Shown: positions 13,501 to 23,931 of the stretch, one piece after another | Numbering within the stretch: the stretch's first letter is position 1 | How the letters are laid out: each line of letters begins with the position of its first letter | Assembly: GCA_026119855.1 (NCBI GenBank) | Contig: JAOWBW010001456.1 | Coordinates: forward strand, 124,001-188,000 | Direction: 5' to 3' | DNA length: 64,000 nt | DNA from: Campanula takesimana | Lineage: Eukaryota > Streptophyta > Magnoliopsida > Asterales > Campanulaceae | The notes under the pieces: model-generated | The model's database searches: none | Told to the model about the DNA's origin: nothing | The model's input: the letters and a program-made list of their open reading frames with translations, nothing else | Position numbers and translations under genes: made by a program

Positions 13501-14994
13501 ATAATTTGTACCAAAAAGTTCTAAAACCATGCACCACTACTTGATGGTGTACGATGATGAATCAAACAATTTATAGGAGTCTCGTCTGCACACAGCATAT
13601 AGGACTAAAGGAGACTCATCCACGCATAGAATACACTGTGCACTGAAGTAGACTGTGAGACACTAGGAATAAATGAACAAGCCACAGATTACATTCTGGA
13701 ATCAAATGAACACAGGCTCGGCACACATAGTTAAATGTTAAAGGTAGCACTTTCCGCAATGCACAAGATTGTGGATGATAGCTCCGAAAGCGTTAAAGGT
13801 CCTCAAATATGATAAATACTGTAGGGTGAGACATGTAAGCCAAACACTAATGAGCTTCTCATCGAAAAATCAACAAAATCAAGTGACTAATATCTCTAGC
13901 ATTCCTTTTAAAATGCTAAACCCGTAATCACATATAGAAACAGATATGGTTTCCATTTTCAGAGTATTTAACACTGAAAAGAAAAAAAAAATGACCCACA
14001 ATGCAAGTAGATAATTTCAACTTTTAATTCTCTCAGAAAAGCTACTTCACCAAAACAAAAGCATGATGCATATACTCATACAAGTAGGCAGTAGCATACG
14101 AAAACAAACAAGACCCAGGATGTTGCTGCATGCAAATGTTATATCAACTTATGTATTTTTATTAAAAAATAAAATAGGGTGAGTAGCAGCAAAAAACCAA
14201 AACTGTATCAATATTTTGAAATATGACCAAATTTAAAATCAAAATTTAACCCATTATATCAAACAATGTCAACTCGGGGACCAATTTCTGCAAAACCAAA
14301 CATTGATCCTCATTAAAATAATATACTACTCCCTCTATCCCTAAATGAATGCCCAAATTCCACTTTAAAGGGACATCTGAAACTCTCTGTTTTTTATACT
14401 ACAATTTAGTTGCAAAGATTCCATTTTAGGAATGAAGTTTTTTCCAAAAAAAAGATATTCATTTTGGGACGAAAATTTCTTAACAATGGACATTCATTTA
14501 GGGACTGATGAGTATACGGATAAGTGAGAGGAGTATACCCTTTCGGGGAAAGGAGCAGTATTCCCTTCTTCCTCCTGACCAGTAGCTTTATTAGCACTCA
14601 ACCCACCACTAGCATCCGCCATTTTAAGATCTCCCTTCTTCACAGCCGCAGCTCCTTCTCTCTTTTCACCAGAAACAAAACCCTCTTCTTTCTCTCTCTC
14701 CTCACCCTCGGAAATGACGATCACCGGCGCTGGCGCTGGTGCTGGTGCTGGTGCCTCTGCCTCTTCTCGTACCACCTCCTTCTGTTTCCTTGTCTCACGT
14801 GTCTGCTGCTTAACAACTTCCACAACCGCGGCCGCCGCCGCCACGTCTTTGGCTGCAGCCGCCCTAGTCTTGATGTAGTTCCCGACCAAATGCTCCGATC
14901 TCTTCTTCGTTGCAGCAGCAGAAGCCGTACGAGGACTCCCCTTCGTATCTACCGGAGCACGGCCACGTCGTAATCCGCTACGCAGCTCCGGCAT
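1586..14994 (-). CDS. MLK/PPK: MUT9-like / photoregulatory casein-kinase-1-type protein kinase, 16 exons
   Basis: A nuclear CK1-like Ser/Thr kinase of the plant MLK/PPK family (rice relative EL1/Hd16). Known family roles are phosphorylating photoreceptors and clock or flowering regulators and histone H3; the role here is inferred. Exons in order: 14994-14539, 13445-13317, 13215-13142, 13040-12971, 12832-12777, 7060-6989, 6844-6750, 6665-6599, 6510-6381, 6276-6058, 5962-5820, 4488-4314, 4229-4139, 3413-3256, 2374-2186, 1645-1586. All introns are GT-AG, phases agree, and the total is 2184 nt (727 aa). The start MPELRSG and the end CYGRTVS match the family. Glycine loop GKGGFGQV is at about 168-175, VALK lysine at 199, HGDVKPEN at 289-296 (HRD variant normal for this clade) and DLG at 314. 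The C-terminal half is the clade's conserved non-kinase region. Exon 1 is Ala/Pro/Glu-rich with an AP repeat. No coding lesion was found. Confidence 0.95.
1802..1963. mobile_element. Stowaway-like MITE in last kinase intron
   Basis: Ends TACTACCTCCGTCCC and GGGACGGAGGGAGTA form a clear terminal inverted repeat around about 160 bp of non-coding DNA. It lies in the intron between the last two kinase exons (1646-2185). Confidence 0.8.
1975..2127. mobile_element. Degenerate Stowaway-like MITE
   Basis: A second MITE in the same intron. The left end resembles CCTACCTCCCATAATAAATG and the right end is GGGGACGGAGTA. The left terminus is eroded, so the boundary is approximate. The interior resembles the element at 48862-49043. 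Confidence 0.55.
4489..5819. other. Long kinase intron, nothing recognised
   Basis: A 1.3 kb intron between the exons ending at 5820 and beginning at 4488. It is AT-rich. Open frames here are short, lack recognisable domains and sit between well-defined splice sites. I see no transposon ends. Confidence 0.6.
7213..7335. repeat. Short direct duplication inside kinase intron
   Basis: A segment of about 33 bp beginning GACTAAAGAAAGACCTTA occurs at 7213-7245 and again at 7303-7335, 90 bp apart, with three substitutions. It lies just left of the LINE insertion. Confidence 0.7.
7527..8813 (+). pseudogene. RTE LINE endonuclease domain
   Basis: A 428-codon frame; the family-like start is probably the internal Met at 7626 (MRFGTWNIGSLTGRS). 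Endonuclease/exonuclease/phosphatase motifs are in order: TWNIGSL, LQETKW, SAYAPQ, GGDLNGHVG, IDFFLV and a C-terminal QHRLV. The frame ends at a TGA that overlaps the next frame by four bases (ATGA). In related elements EN and RT form one protein, so this overlap most likely reflects a one-base deletion near 8800 rather than translational coupling. The C-terminal third is the lysine-rich linker between EN and RT. Confidence 0.8.
8810..10738 (+). pseudogene. Chimeric 642-codon frame: RTE RT N-half fused to L1 C-terminus
   Basis: The first ~235 codons are the fingers/palm start of RTE RT (PDGIPIGVW, YRGIKLMSHTMKLWERV, QFGFMPGRSTMDAI, FIDLEKAYDKVPR). From about 9511 the frame changes family without a stop and becomes the C-terminus of an L1-type ORF2, with the zf-RVT region (GESHDHLFLHC near 10372-10404) and a final KQDWTAAIM. 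The RT catalytic FADD box is absent because it lies downstream at about 11049. The fusion is therefore an accident of nested insertion, not a working RT. Confidence 0.8.
9511..10856 (+). mobile_element. 5'-truncated L1-type LINE nested in the RTE LINE
   Basis: About 1.35 kb encoding only the C-terminal part of a plant L1 ORF2 (WLWRFPQEP, RFWEDVWMGD, zf-RVT motif), followed by a short 3' UTR. That UTR ends with AATAAAATTCTTTTCCTATC and a short A-rich tail at about 10826-10856. RTE RT sequence resumes immediately after with YIDIIKDMYNG. I could not identify a clear target-site duplication. A few bases of the host RTE seem lost at the junction. Confidence 0.75.
10860..11774 (+). pseudogene. RTE LINE reverse transcriptase, catalytic half
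   Basis: The frame resumes after the nested L1 with IIKDMYNG, then TIGVHQGSALS and the catalytic MLFADDIVLI at about 11040-11069. The C-terminal RTE motif block follows (FRYLGSIIQKDGE, HRLRWFGHVRRRP). It ends at a TAG at 11772-11774. The same frame continues with a family-like RPEWRAKIHV for a few codons, so this stop appears premature by a single codon change. Non-functional because it is separated from its N-terminal half. Confidence 0.8.
12015..12776. other. Remainder of kinase intron 5
   Basis: AT-rich intron sequence right of the LINE tail, with a short CA run and an imperfect CCAACACCAAGA-type repeat at about 12451-12490. No gene or transposon end was recognised. Confidence 0.6.
14327..14514. 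mobile_element. Stowaway-like MITE beside exon 1 of the kinase
   Basis: TACTCCCTCTATCCCTAAAT at the left and ATTTAGGGACTGATGAGTA at the right form imperfect inverted ends. The right end lies only about 24 bp from the exon 1 splice donor at 14538-14537. It has the same interior family as 1011-1267. Confidence 0.75.
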
Positions 14995-15250
14995 TCTTCA
15001 CCCATACAAATCACACATAACAGCAATACAACAAACCCTACTGAATCTACCATTATCTAATCCCTCCCCCTTCCCCCTCACCGCAGCAGCTCAAGATAAC
15101 TACTCATGACTGAAATCGAACAATCCGAAAACAGAAATTTCTTTGCCCTAAAATATAGGGAAATGAATCGAAGGTGAAATCGATGAAATCGGGGTTTGTA
15201 GAAATGATTTTAAGAGTTAGGTCAAAATTAGAGAACTTCTTTGACTACTT
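14995..15250 (-). promoter_or_regulatory. Probable 5' UTR and proximal promoter of the kinase gene
   Basis: Sequence upstream of the ATG at 14994-14992 is a CT-rich leader on the + strand (AG-rich on the coding strand) near 15059-15085, then AT-rich DNA. No unambiguous TATA box was fixed. The role is assigned by position only. Confidence 0.4.
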
Positions 15251-16208
15251 GTTAGAGAGAGAATATAGTAGTACTAGTAGATGGTTAAGACCGATATTTT
15301 TAAGGCATAACTTAGGTTGTGTGCGAATGTCGGATTGATAAATGATTTGGTTATAATTGCAAGGAATTTTCAAGGTAAAAGATAAATGTTCCTTCTTTGT
15401 AGTACATATAATTGTGGATCCTTCTTTCAGGACCTGGAACCGCTCCAGGAGCGATCAAGGCTACATAGGCGAGCGGTTTGGGTGTGCGGCTAAGATGATT
15501 TTAATTTTCGGTGGGTCCCACCGAGTTCGGACACATCTCAGCCGTTGGGCAGAGCTAAAATGAGGTGGCTCCAATCGGAACCATTGGGTGGAGCTAACTA
15601 GGGGTGCAGCGGTTCGAAACCCATCCTTTTAAGTCTAAAATATGAAAATAAATTGAAAAGTTTGTACATCTTTTCTCGTTTTAAGTAACAGTGTTGAATT
15701 TTGTTTAACAAATGATTTAGTTTAATTATTTACTTCTCTCCGACCACAATTATAAAGAAAAAATAACAACGCGTCTATTAATAAAGTAGTTAAAATTAAT
15801 TGATTGTCTTGATTTAAATTAAAAAAAAACATGTTATTACATACTTATTACAATAAAGTTTTGTAATTATAGAAATACAGTTTACGACACTATTCGACAC
15901 ACTTTGCACCTGAATAACAAGAGAATTGGGAATGTAAGCAAGTAAAGTTTTACATAAAGTTTTGCAGCATTTTTTTTTTGATATATGACAGAGCCTTTAG
16001 TACTTCCATGTTCTCGCCCGTTGCCACCCGAGAATAGACTCATAATGCTATATTCCAACGAACTCCTTTTCTTACTACAACTTGGGGCGCGCAAATACTT
16101 CTTCAAATAAAACTCGAACACCGGTCTGCACGGGCATTCAAAAAAAACTCCACACGAACAATATTTGGCGTTGAGAACATAACACATCAAAGCATAAGGA
16201 TTAACAAA
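15251..16208. other. Intergenic, nothing assigned
   Basis: A GC-richer patch at 15428-15610 contains a small palindrome (GCTCCAGGAGC at 15442-15452). The rest is AT-rich. A 120-codon minus-strand frame at 15882-16244 runs into the neighbouring MITE terminus and has no recognisable domain, so I do not call it a gene. Confidence 0.5.
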
Positions 16209-16475
16209 TACTCCCTCTGTCCCTAAATGAGTGTCCATTTTCAAGAAATCTATGTCCCAAAATGAGTGTCTTTTTTTAACATAACTTTGTCCCTAAATGT
16301 TTTTTTTTTTTTGAAATTTTTTTCACCGGATTCTTTATACGTGTAAATCTAAATGTTTTGAAAGGAGATTACAAGATTATATATGAATCTTTGCTACCAA
16401 ATTGTACAAAAAAATTGAGATTTTCAGTATCCCTTAAAATAAAATTTGGACACTCATTTAGGGACAGAGGTAGTA
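16209..16475. mobile_element. Stowaway-like MITE
   Basis: TACTCCCTCTGTCCCTAAAT at the left and TTTAGGGACAGAGGTAGTA at the right are inverted copies flanked by TA. The interior is the reverse-oriented relative of 1011-1267 (shared CAAAGATTCATATATAATC-type core). Confidence 0.8.
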
Positions 16476-16840
16476 GATGCCAACCAAGCATTCCAAGAAT
16501 AGCAAGAATGAAGAGTTGCATATGAAAAATAGGATTGAAGAATTTAACTTCCAACTGCTGACCACAAGTAGCATGGATCCACCGTTTACCACCCAAGGAG
16601 TGTTCGTGTTTATCGTCAGCTTTCAACCATAGCCCACACATTCCTTTGCAATGGCAATTCCTCCGGGATAAAAGATAACGAGGAGAAAAGTCATATGGAA
16701 ATCAATCAAACAAAATCCTACCACACAAACATCCCACATTTTTCATCGATGGAACAAGAGAATCGATAAGCAATTTTGTCTTCGCGTTATACGTTATTGT
16801 GACATTCGTCATATGAGACTCCAACACAACAAAAATAAAC

Positions 16841-16958
16841 ATGATCCGTCCCAACATAGGAGACAAAAACACAGGTTCTCAACATATATGAGAGAAAAAC
16901 ACAGGCTCTCAATATAGGAGAAGAAAACATGGGCTCTCAACATAGGAGAGAAAACATT
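16841..16958. repeat. Short minisatellite, about 30 bp unit
   Basis: About four degenerate tandem copies of a ~30-bp unit built on CTCTCAACATAGGAGAGAAA followed by AACACAGG. Copies differ by small indels. No coding frame is maintained. Confidence 0.7.
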
Positions 16959-19652
16959 ATTACGATAGAAATGAGATCTAAAAATTAAGATGAACCAATA
17001 CGGATGAAAAACTCAATTACAGTAGATACATAGGTGTAGATCCAGTTGAGGGTTGTTCAAATAAATTGGAGGAGACTAAGAAATCGAAACTGATGAGAAT
17101 AAGAGTGGGGATAGTTATTAATATCCATTGAACAAAGACGACCAAAAAACGGAGAAAGAGGAAGAAGACTGGACGAATATGCACCATGGCTAAGTTGACA
17201 ATGCTATCCCATGAAGTTGTTTAAACTCTCGAAAATTGACCACTCTGATTCGGTTTAAATTTTTGAAAACCCACACACAAAAGAAGAAGATATAGCAAAA
17301 AATCAGGATAAGTCCGATCAAAACAATTTCAATCTCAAGAATCTTAATTTCGAATAAAATAAACCCTATGCATAAATAGGAACAACATAATTGAGACATT
17401 GAGAAATTACTTAAAAAGATTGTCAATGAATTGCGTTGAAAAGGAAGGGAGTACTTTAGACTGCTACCGACAGCGACGATTAGTGATTGGAATGGAGAAA
17501 TCGTCGGTTTGTATGTGGGAGTGGATACCGTGATTCTGCTTCACCGGCAATCACTTTTCGACGGATGCTAACCGCCTTAGAATGTTTTTTGCATTGATTT
17601 CTACATAAAACAAAAATATGTTAAAATTACTAATATATTATCGTATTGTGCACTTGTATATGAAAATGAGTGATTGATTAAGGTATTTTTCATATAAAAC
17701 AAGTATTAAATATAGTTACATTTAATGAGTTTTGTATTGAACATAATGAAATTTGTTTATATTTAAGGCAAAAAAAAATTTGTCTTTTTGTTGCTTATAG
17801 TTTTGACCAGATGGAGTACTTTTTTGTTTATTACTTATTTGGTTAATATTTTTTTTATATGAGCAATATGTGAAAACCAAATATGTACAACTGTTTTTAC
17901 ACTGATGATTTGTTTTGCTAAATAAAAAAGGCAATTTGTTTTTTCTAAATTTGTATGTCGCTTTAAAGTGTGAATTTGCTTTGAGGTAGTGAGCTTTTAG
18001 TCAGGGATAACGTTCAAGTAAATGCAACAATTCAGTGATTATGTGTGCTAATTGTTTAAAAATTCGATCAATGTTATGTCAAGATTGTTCAAGATAACAT
18101 TTGTACTTATCTAAAGAACATGCAACTACAAGAATCAACAACAAATAAAGCAAAGTAGGGAAAACCCTTTGACTCGTAGAATCGTTGTAACATCGTATCA
18201 ACATATAAATATTTTGGCATATGTTATCTTGAGCTCGCAAAAAAACATTGATCTCCATAAAATATACGTCCAGCATTTCTTTCAACAAAGTACCAAATTA
18301 TTTTATTAAAAAAGTAGGATGAGCGCCTATATTAGTTATACATATTTTTAGCATAAACTGCATTGTTGTGCGCAAATGTAACCGCATTTCAATCTACATT
18401 ACAAATATTAAAATTATTACACTTAGATTTAAAGAGGAGGATATACGATAAAATGGAGTCTATTAAGAGGTCTCAATTTACATTTGTTTTGATGCATGTA
18501 GTCATGAGCTTGTGTTGAGTCCATCAAAACGTTAAGGATGGTATAGTTGTTACGCACCACCCATTCGAGTCATTTGCAAATTGCTAGGCATTCTATTTGG
18601 ATAATAGAGGTGGATTTGCACGATATGCTCCCGGAGGCTAGACTGATGTGTTTGGGATCCCATAGTTCTCATCAGGTATTCTTCAAAATTCTTTCTATTC
18701 AGCAAATCAAGACTCGACGTAGTATTGTGTGTAGTAGTGGCTTGGTGATATCTAGGATCGGTTGTACCCTACCTTTAGGGGTTGTTATGTTGGTTACTAA
18801 AAGTAGGGTTCTTGTTATTTTAGGTATTCTAGAGAGCTAGAAAGAGGGTGTTGTCAATATTGAGTTACTTTCTTTCATCTTATATATTATAAATTATTGA
18901 TCTAGACGAATCTAGGCTTTGGGTTTCTTCATGTAAAGTCTTCCGCTGCTCATGATCCCACGAAACTCAACAGAAGGGAAATCAAACGAGGTAGTCGATT
19001 GGAGAAGAGGACTGGAGAAGGTCGCCGGAGGTTGGAGAGAAGAGAGGGAAAGTGATAGAGAGAGAATCGCCAGATAGACAGAACCACCGGGGGTGATACG
19101 AGAGAGGAGGTTGTTGATTGGAGACGACAGTCGGAATTGATCGGAAAAGAATGCTAGAGAAGCTACCAGAGGATGGAGATTAGAGAGAGAAAGTGTGTTG
19201 GGGAAGGGTGCTGCATCTGGGATGGGGTAGATGGAAGGCTAAGGTTTTATTTTGGATGGGGGTAGTGTTGTCATTTAAAAATAAGTAAGGATATTTAGGT
19301 ATATTAGTTTTAAAGATAGAGATTTATTGGTTAGATTAGAAAATGTGTGTTTTTATTAATAAATAAGTGTATCACCTAGAGGCTTATAGGTAAAAATTCC
19401 AAGAATGAATGGGGTCTATTTAATAATATGAAGTATTAAAAAAAGTGAAGAGGTTCAACTAAATAATATGAAATTTTTAAAAGAATCCCCAAATAATTCT
19501 CATGAAAGATCTAATGGAATCTCATATTCGAACCTACTTTTCCCCATAAAAGTCTTACTATTCCTCATAAAAGTTTTGGCCCATTTTTTTTTTCCCAAAA
19601 GGGGGTGTCTTTTTAGCACATTATCTGATTGTCCCAACTATTTAAATTACTT
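16959..19652. other. AT-rich intergenic stretch
   Basis: No convincing gene. Frames at 17190-17426 and 18547-18840 have no recognisable motif or splice context. A GA-rich, G-rich patch at 18960-19230 (repeated GGAGA/GAGAGA) has no stable reading frame. No transposon termini with matching duplications were found here. Confidence 0.5.
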
Positions 19653-19661
19653 TTATCATTA

Positions 19662-20559
19662 GGGTGAAGATATACACACCCACCAATTTGATTTCTACGC
19701 CCACCATTTTCTATTTACAAAAATGTCATTTCAATAAAAGACCACCTTGACCTATATTCTTCCAGTCCTATATTTTTAAATTGATTATACACCCACATAT
19801 GCCTTCTACGAGCATAAGTGCACAGACTTTTCAATCTCATGATACTCATCAACAGGAGGAGATAGAATTTGTTTCGATTGTTTCGATAAATGCTGATGAA
19901 CATTCAGCTTATATTCTTAAATTTTCCACCCAAATTTAGAAGACAAAACTCAGTGCGGATACTACCAAAAGCTATGGATAGAGATTGATTTTTGTCAACA
20001 ACACAAGCCCACACAGAACACTTTTAGTAATTTGCAATTTCGAGAAACCAAATTATCGAATGTGTTCGTCAAAAGAAATTCAAAAAACATTTATTTTTTA
20101 TTTTTAATGGGCGGTTAATATAAGGGTTTTGACAAAATAAAAAATAAAATAAAAATGAATTTAGAAAAGTCTTTCTGCAACAATAAGAAAAAACTGATTA
20201 AAAAGTCCCCTTCCATCTCCCATTCTTATAGTTGCTTTTCTCTCTCTCTATAAATCCCCTTTCCAACAATATATCTAATCAAACCCATTTTTCAATTCCC
20301 CCTTTCGCAAACTCATCTTCAAAACCTTAGAGTTAATGGTGTTCCACTTCCTTCCTCTTTCTTCTTTTCTGCATTTTCAATTCAATAGTGGGTGTCCTAG
20401 TTGTGTTTTAGAATTATATACGGAGTATAATTCTTGTAGGGTTAAAATTGAGAAGTATGTGGACGTAGTTACCAATTTTATATTTTACAAATATAAGTAG
20501 TGGTCGAAATACATAAAGTGGCATACTAATCAAAATGGTGGGTGTGTATATCCCCACCC
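19662..20559. mobile_element. Non-autonomous Mutator-like element with 9-bp target duplication
   Basis: Ends GGGTGAAGATATACACACC and, in reverse complement, GGGTGGGGATATACACACC form terminal inverted repeats. They differ at two adjacent positions in the first 24 bp, and weaker similarity continues to about 45 bp. Directly outside are TTATCATTA at 19653-19661 and the same nine bases at 20560-20568. A 9-bp duplication is the hallmark of Mutator/MULE transposition. There is no transposase. The 898-bp interior contains a TATA box, leader and short ORF, suggesting captured gene sequence (Pack-MULE type). Confidence 0.85.
20249..20500 (+). other. Putative captured promoter, leader and 54-codon ORF inside the Mutator-like element
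   Basis: TATAAAT at 20249-20255 follows a CT-rich tract. A pyrimidine/A-rich leader then runs to ATG at 20336, which opens 54 codons ending at a TAG at 20498-20500. The peptide begins with a hydrophobic, Phe-rich segment (MVFHFLPLSSFLHF). The order TATA, about 85 bp leader, then ATG is that of a plant gene start. No family was recognised, and expression is unproven. Confidence 0.35.
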
Positions 20560-20698
20560 TTATCATTAATATGTTGTACTATTTAAATTATCTACATTTA
20601 TGATTATATTTTCAAGTTTTAAATAAATAATTTAAGAAATAAATAGTTAATATGTCCAAATATTAAATATTTTATGTTATAACAAACTGTCAATTATA

Positions 20699-20922
20699 TA
20701 CTCCTTCCGTCTTAAACTAGTTTTTACTTCTTTTTTGGTTTATTTTAGACTAAGGTTTTTAGTTGCTTATGACTTAAACTGGACAATTAAACCCATTTGT
20801 CATTCTCACATCAAATATCTATCCACTCTCTCCGCTACTTTGATTTCAAACTCATAATATTTACTTTTTCTTAACTTCCGTGTAAAATCAAATTAGGAAC
20901 TTTAGTCTAGACGAAGGGAGTA
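20699..20922. mobile_element. Stowaway-like MITE
   Basis: TACTCCTTCCGTCTTAAACTAG at the left and CTAGACGAAGGGAGTA at the right form inverted ends with TA borders. Length is 224 bp and it is non-coding. Confidence 0.75.
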
Positions 20923-21470
20923 ATTTTTTAGAAGGTTGAAATGGTAAACAGACACATTTTAGAAAATGAATTCAGGTGGAAAAAATAAACATCTTGAATA
21001 ATGCAGAAATTAATAGACGCTTCCTCTTATAAATTCAGCCAATTTCAAATGTGAAATCAGATTTCAGGGTATAACTCTTTAAAAAACAAACGCTATGTGG
21101 ATCCAATTGGCGAATTTTATTCCATAATGGTTCAAAATTGAGCAACTTTAGACAGAAAATTTGGAATGAACATGTGATTTTGGCAGCCCAGCAGATGAGT
21201 TTAGCCACCGAGCCGCACTTGTGGTGGTGACGGCGATAAGCCATGGTGGTCCCCCGGACCGCCCCAATCCCACGAGTGACAAGTCGCACTATAAGTCGTC
21301 AACCTAAGGTTCCTCTTCTTCAATAGCATCCGTCGAATGTGTAATCAAAATGGTCCTCAAAAGCCGCATGTTCAACTGGGGTCAAAATTGATAGTGGGGA
21401 ACTCAATTTTGACTAAAGTTATATACAAATTTGACAATCTTCGTGAAATAAAAAAAATGTTATTAATACA
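20923..21470. other. Intergenic, nothing assigned
   Basis: No gene supported. The 84-codon minus-strand frame at 21035-21289 shows no domain or splice context. Confidence 0.5.
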
Positions 21471-22053
21471 TACTCCCTCTTTCCCGGAATAAATGTCTTA
21501 CTTTCCATTTTCGTTCGTCCCAAAACAAATATCGTCATACTAAAAATAGGGTATGAAGTTTAGTAATCTTCCAATACTACCCATTCTAATAGAAACAAAC
21601 ACTGCAATGTCAACCACCAGGCTTTAGCCTGGTGGCCAGAGCTCATGGCTTCCAACCTGGAGGTCATGAGTTCGATCCCCCCTCCCCCCGGAAGTTAGAG
21701 AGAAGTTTTTCTCTACCTAGGATTTGTCTCCTAGGTGCTTCTGCTGATGATTATGTATTGAGTTCAACTATGAATTAAATTTGAAAAAAAAAAAAAAAAA
21801 AACTGCAATGTCATAGGAAGTGTCACTCTACTCATATGAATAGATTGTTGCAACCAAGAAAATGTAACTAAAAGCTCAAAAACATTAACTTGTCCACTAT
21901 GACATTTATACTACGACATGGGGAGTTACAAAGAATATCAATAATTTTAACATTTCATAAACACTATAAAATTTGTATAAAACCTTGGTCAAAATTCCAA
22001 TGAGTTGACCACTAGAAATCCAACCGGACTATCCTTCTTGGACGGAGGGAGTA
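21471..22053. mobile_element. Stowaway-like MITE split by a SINE
   Basis: Left end TACTCCCTCTTTCCCGGAAT and right end TTGGACGGAGGGAGTA are imperfect inverted repeats. Removing the SINE and one copy of its target duplication leaves a MITE of about 380 bp. Confidence 0.75.
21613..21801 (+). mobile_element. tRNA-derived SINE with poly(A) tail
   Basis: A 189-bp element with RNA polymerase III promoter boxes: an A-box-like TGGCCAGAGCTC near 21633 and a B-box-like GAGTTCGATCC near 21668. It ends in about 18 A. It is flanked by perfect 12-bp duplications ACTGCAATGTCA at 21601-21612 and 21802-21813. These show a recent retroposition into the surrounding MITE. SINE family not identified. Confidence 0.9.
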
Positions 22054-22580
22054 GATAACAACAAACAAATGTAACACCAACCTAATACTGGAAAGATCAA
22101 CATCAACAAGCCAAAACACTGTAGAAGTTATCCAAGCATTGTTTCTCACAGGCTAATCTATCCTACACAGCAACAAGAGCTTGGAACATATGGAATAAAA
22201 TATTTCCCTTAAGTTTGAAATATGCATTGTTAATATTTATATAGCATTTAATAAATTTCTTCATTCTCTTTTCTCAAAAAAGAATGAAACGATGAGAACC
22301 TCAGCATACCATACTTGTTGTGTACAATTGGCTAGAAATATTTTTTTAAGTGTCTTAACAAACAGAAGAAAGAACCAAACTATTCGACTGCGTTTTTGGA
22401 CTTTCAATGGCCAATCCTGCTCATATATTGGCATCTCTAATACCTTACTGATGAGGAAGAAGGCTGCATGTACACCATAAATAAAGCACCCTGATCTTTA
22501 TCTGCAGAACGAAGGAGAATAAGAATGAGGCCAAGACAGGAAATATCAGTTGTTATCAAAATAATTCAATTCTTTATAGA
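22054..22580. other. Intergenic, nothing assigned
   Basis: AT-rich. A 62-codon frame at 22292-22480 has no recognisable feature. Confidence 0.5.
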
Positions 22581-22585
22581 TAAAC

Positions 22586-23288
22586 TGTTAGGGAATTGTG
22601 GTATATCTGTGCAGTTCATGCCCATACAATTCTGATAATGGTGAGACACAACAACCATGCATACGAATGATATGAAAGTAATCAACAAGAAAAGAACACA
22701 ATATTTGTTAACCCAGTTCGTCAACAACAATGACTACATCTGGGGTGGGGGCACTGCCAAGCCAAGATATTTCACTAATATCACAATCTGTGTCTGTTTA
22801 CAATAAAGCCTACCGCTCTATATAGCAAGGAGATAACCTCTCCATGTAAACACTCCCATCACACATAAAACCCTAGACATGCTTCAACTCATCCATGGAA
22901 TGCCCCTAAGGGCACCCCCATGGGCACCCCCAAGGGCTAGCACTCACTTGGCTCTCTTTGTGACTCACAGATTCTCTCTGGCTATTTTTCTCGTGTACAC
23001 TATTATGGTGGCTATCACAATATATTTATAGGGATACCAAAACCTAATCTTGATCAAAACCTTATTCACCCGGAGTCCTTGAGACGGAAGGAGTACAATT
23101 ACATTTAATGACCTCACGTCGTTTTGACTCCTTTTCACAAAAGGAGACCAATCCAAGCCAGGCACCAACTTCACGCATGAATATGCCAAGGTCCGGTCGG
23201 GTCTTCTTTTGCTCCGTCCCGGTCTCGACTCCTCTCGCTCCTCCGCGGTTTTGACCCTTTCTTCTCGGTTTTGTCTCCATTCCCAACA
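22586..23288. mobile_element. Solo LTR with 5-bp target duplication
   Basis: A 703-bp segment begins TGTTAGGGAATTG and ends CATTCCCAACA, so the ends are TG...CA with an inverted repeat. It is flanked by TAAAC at 22581-22585 and 23289-23293. There is no primer-binding site, internal region or second LTR on either side. It is therefore best read as the product of LTR-LTR recombination. The superfamily cannot be told from the LTR alone. Confidence 0.85.
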
Positions 23289-23566
23289 TAAACAACTACC
23301 TATAATCGTTTCCTTGTCTAGAGAATGGACATAGCCGTGATTTGGGATGACGAAAACTACTTAAAAGTTGGCGTGCTGTACAATGGTAAGGTCAACAAAT
23401 AATTGGGATTTCTAGGACAACAATTCTGAGTTTTTACTTCATAAGTTAACTGAAAATTACCAATTTCACAGAGAGGTTTCTTATTTCAATCAATCAACAC
23501 ATGGTTAGATGAAATAAAATTAAAATAGGTTCTGGAGCTTGTAGAATTGCTTTGTATCCTTTTATA

Positions 23567-23650
23567 TACTACCTCCTTCCGAAATTGAATGTCCAAAATT
23601 GCTCATGATCAAGAGTAAACTTGAACATTCATTTTGGGAAGGCGGGAGTA
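23567..23650. mobile_element. Very short palindromic Stowaway-like MITE
   Basis: Only 84 bp: TACTACCTCCTTCCGAAATTG at the left and CATTTTGGGAAGGCGGGAGTA at the right. The inverted arms cover most of the element, leaving a short loop. Confidence 0.7.
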
Positions 23651-23931
23651 GTTCTTTAGGTTTCATATACTGCCTTTGTCCCAAACATGGGGCCGGCGTC
23701 GGAATTTTCTAAGTCAATTTTACCTTTTCTTAGATTTTCCACTTAGATAGAGATTTAAATTATAACCTTTGTAAACTTTTAAGCGCTTCAAAGAAAAAAA
23801 AAATTGATTCTCATGCTTTATGGTTTTTTTAAAAAATGGGGCTTATGAATTGACATCAAATTTTATTTCAAAAGAAGACAAATCGACTTTGAAAATTGAA
23901 AATCAAAAGTTATGGAATGGAGGGTAGTGTT

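Noticed and set aside
14524..14973. 149-codon plus-strand frame opposite kinase exon 1
   Set aside because: Shadow of exon 1, whose start MPELRSG and splice to the glycine-loop exon are secure.
15882..16244. 120-codon minus-strand gene
   Set aside because: No domain, and its start lies in the MITE terminus.
18547..18840. 97-codon plus-strand gene
   Set aside because: No recognisable motif, poor codon pattern, no splice or promoter context.
21613..21680. A functional tRNA gene
   Set aside because: A and B boxes are present, but no cloverleaf is apparent; the poly(A) tail and target duplication show it is a SINE.
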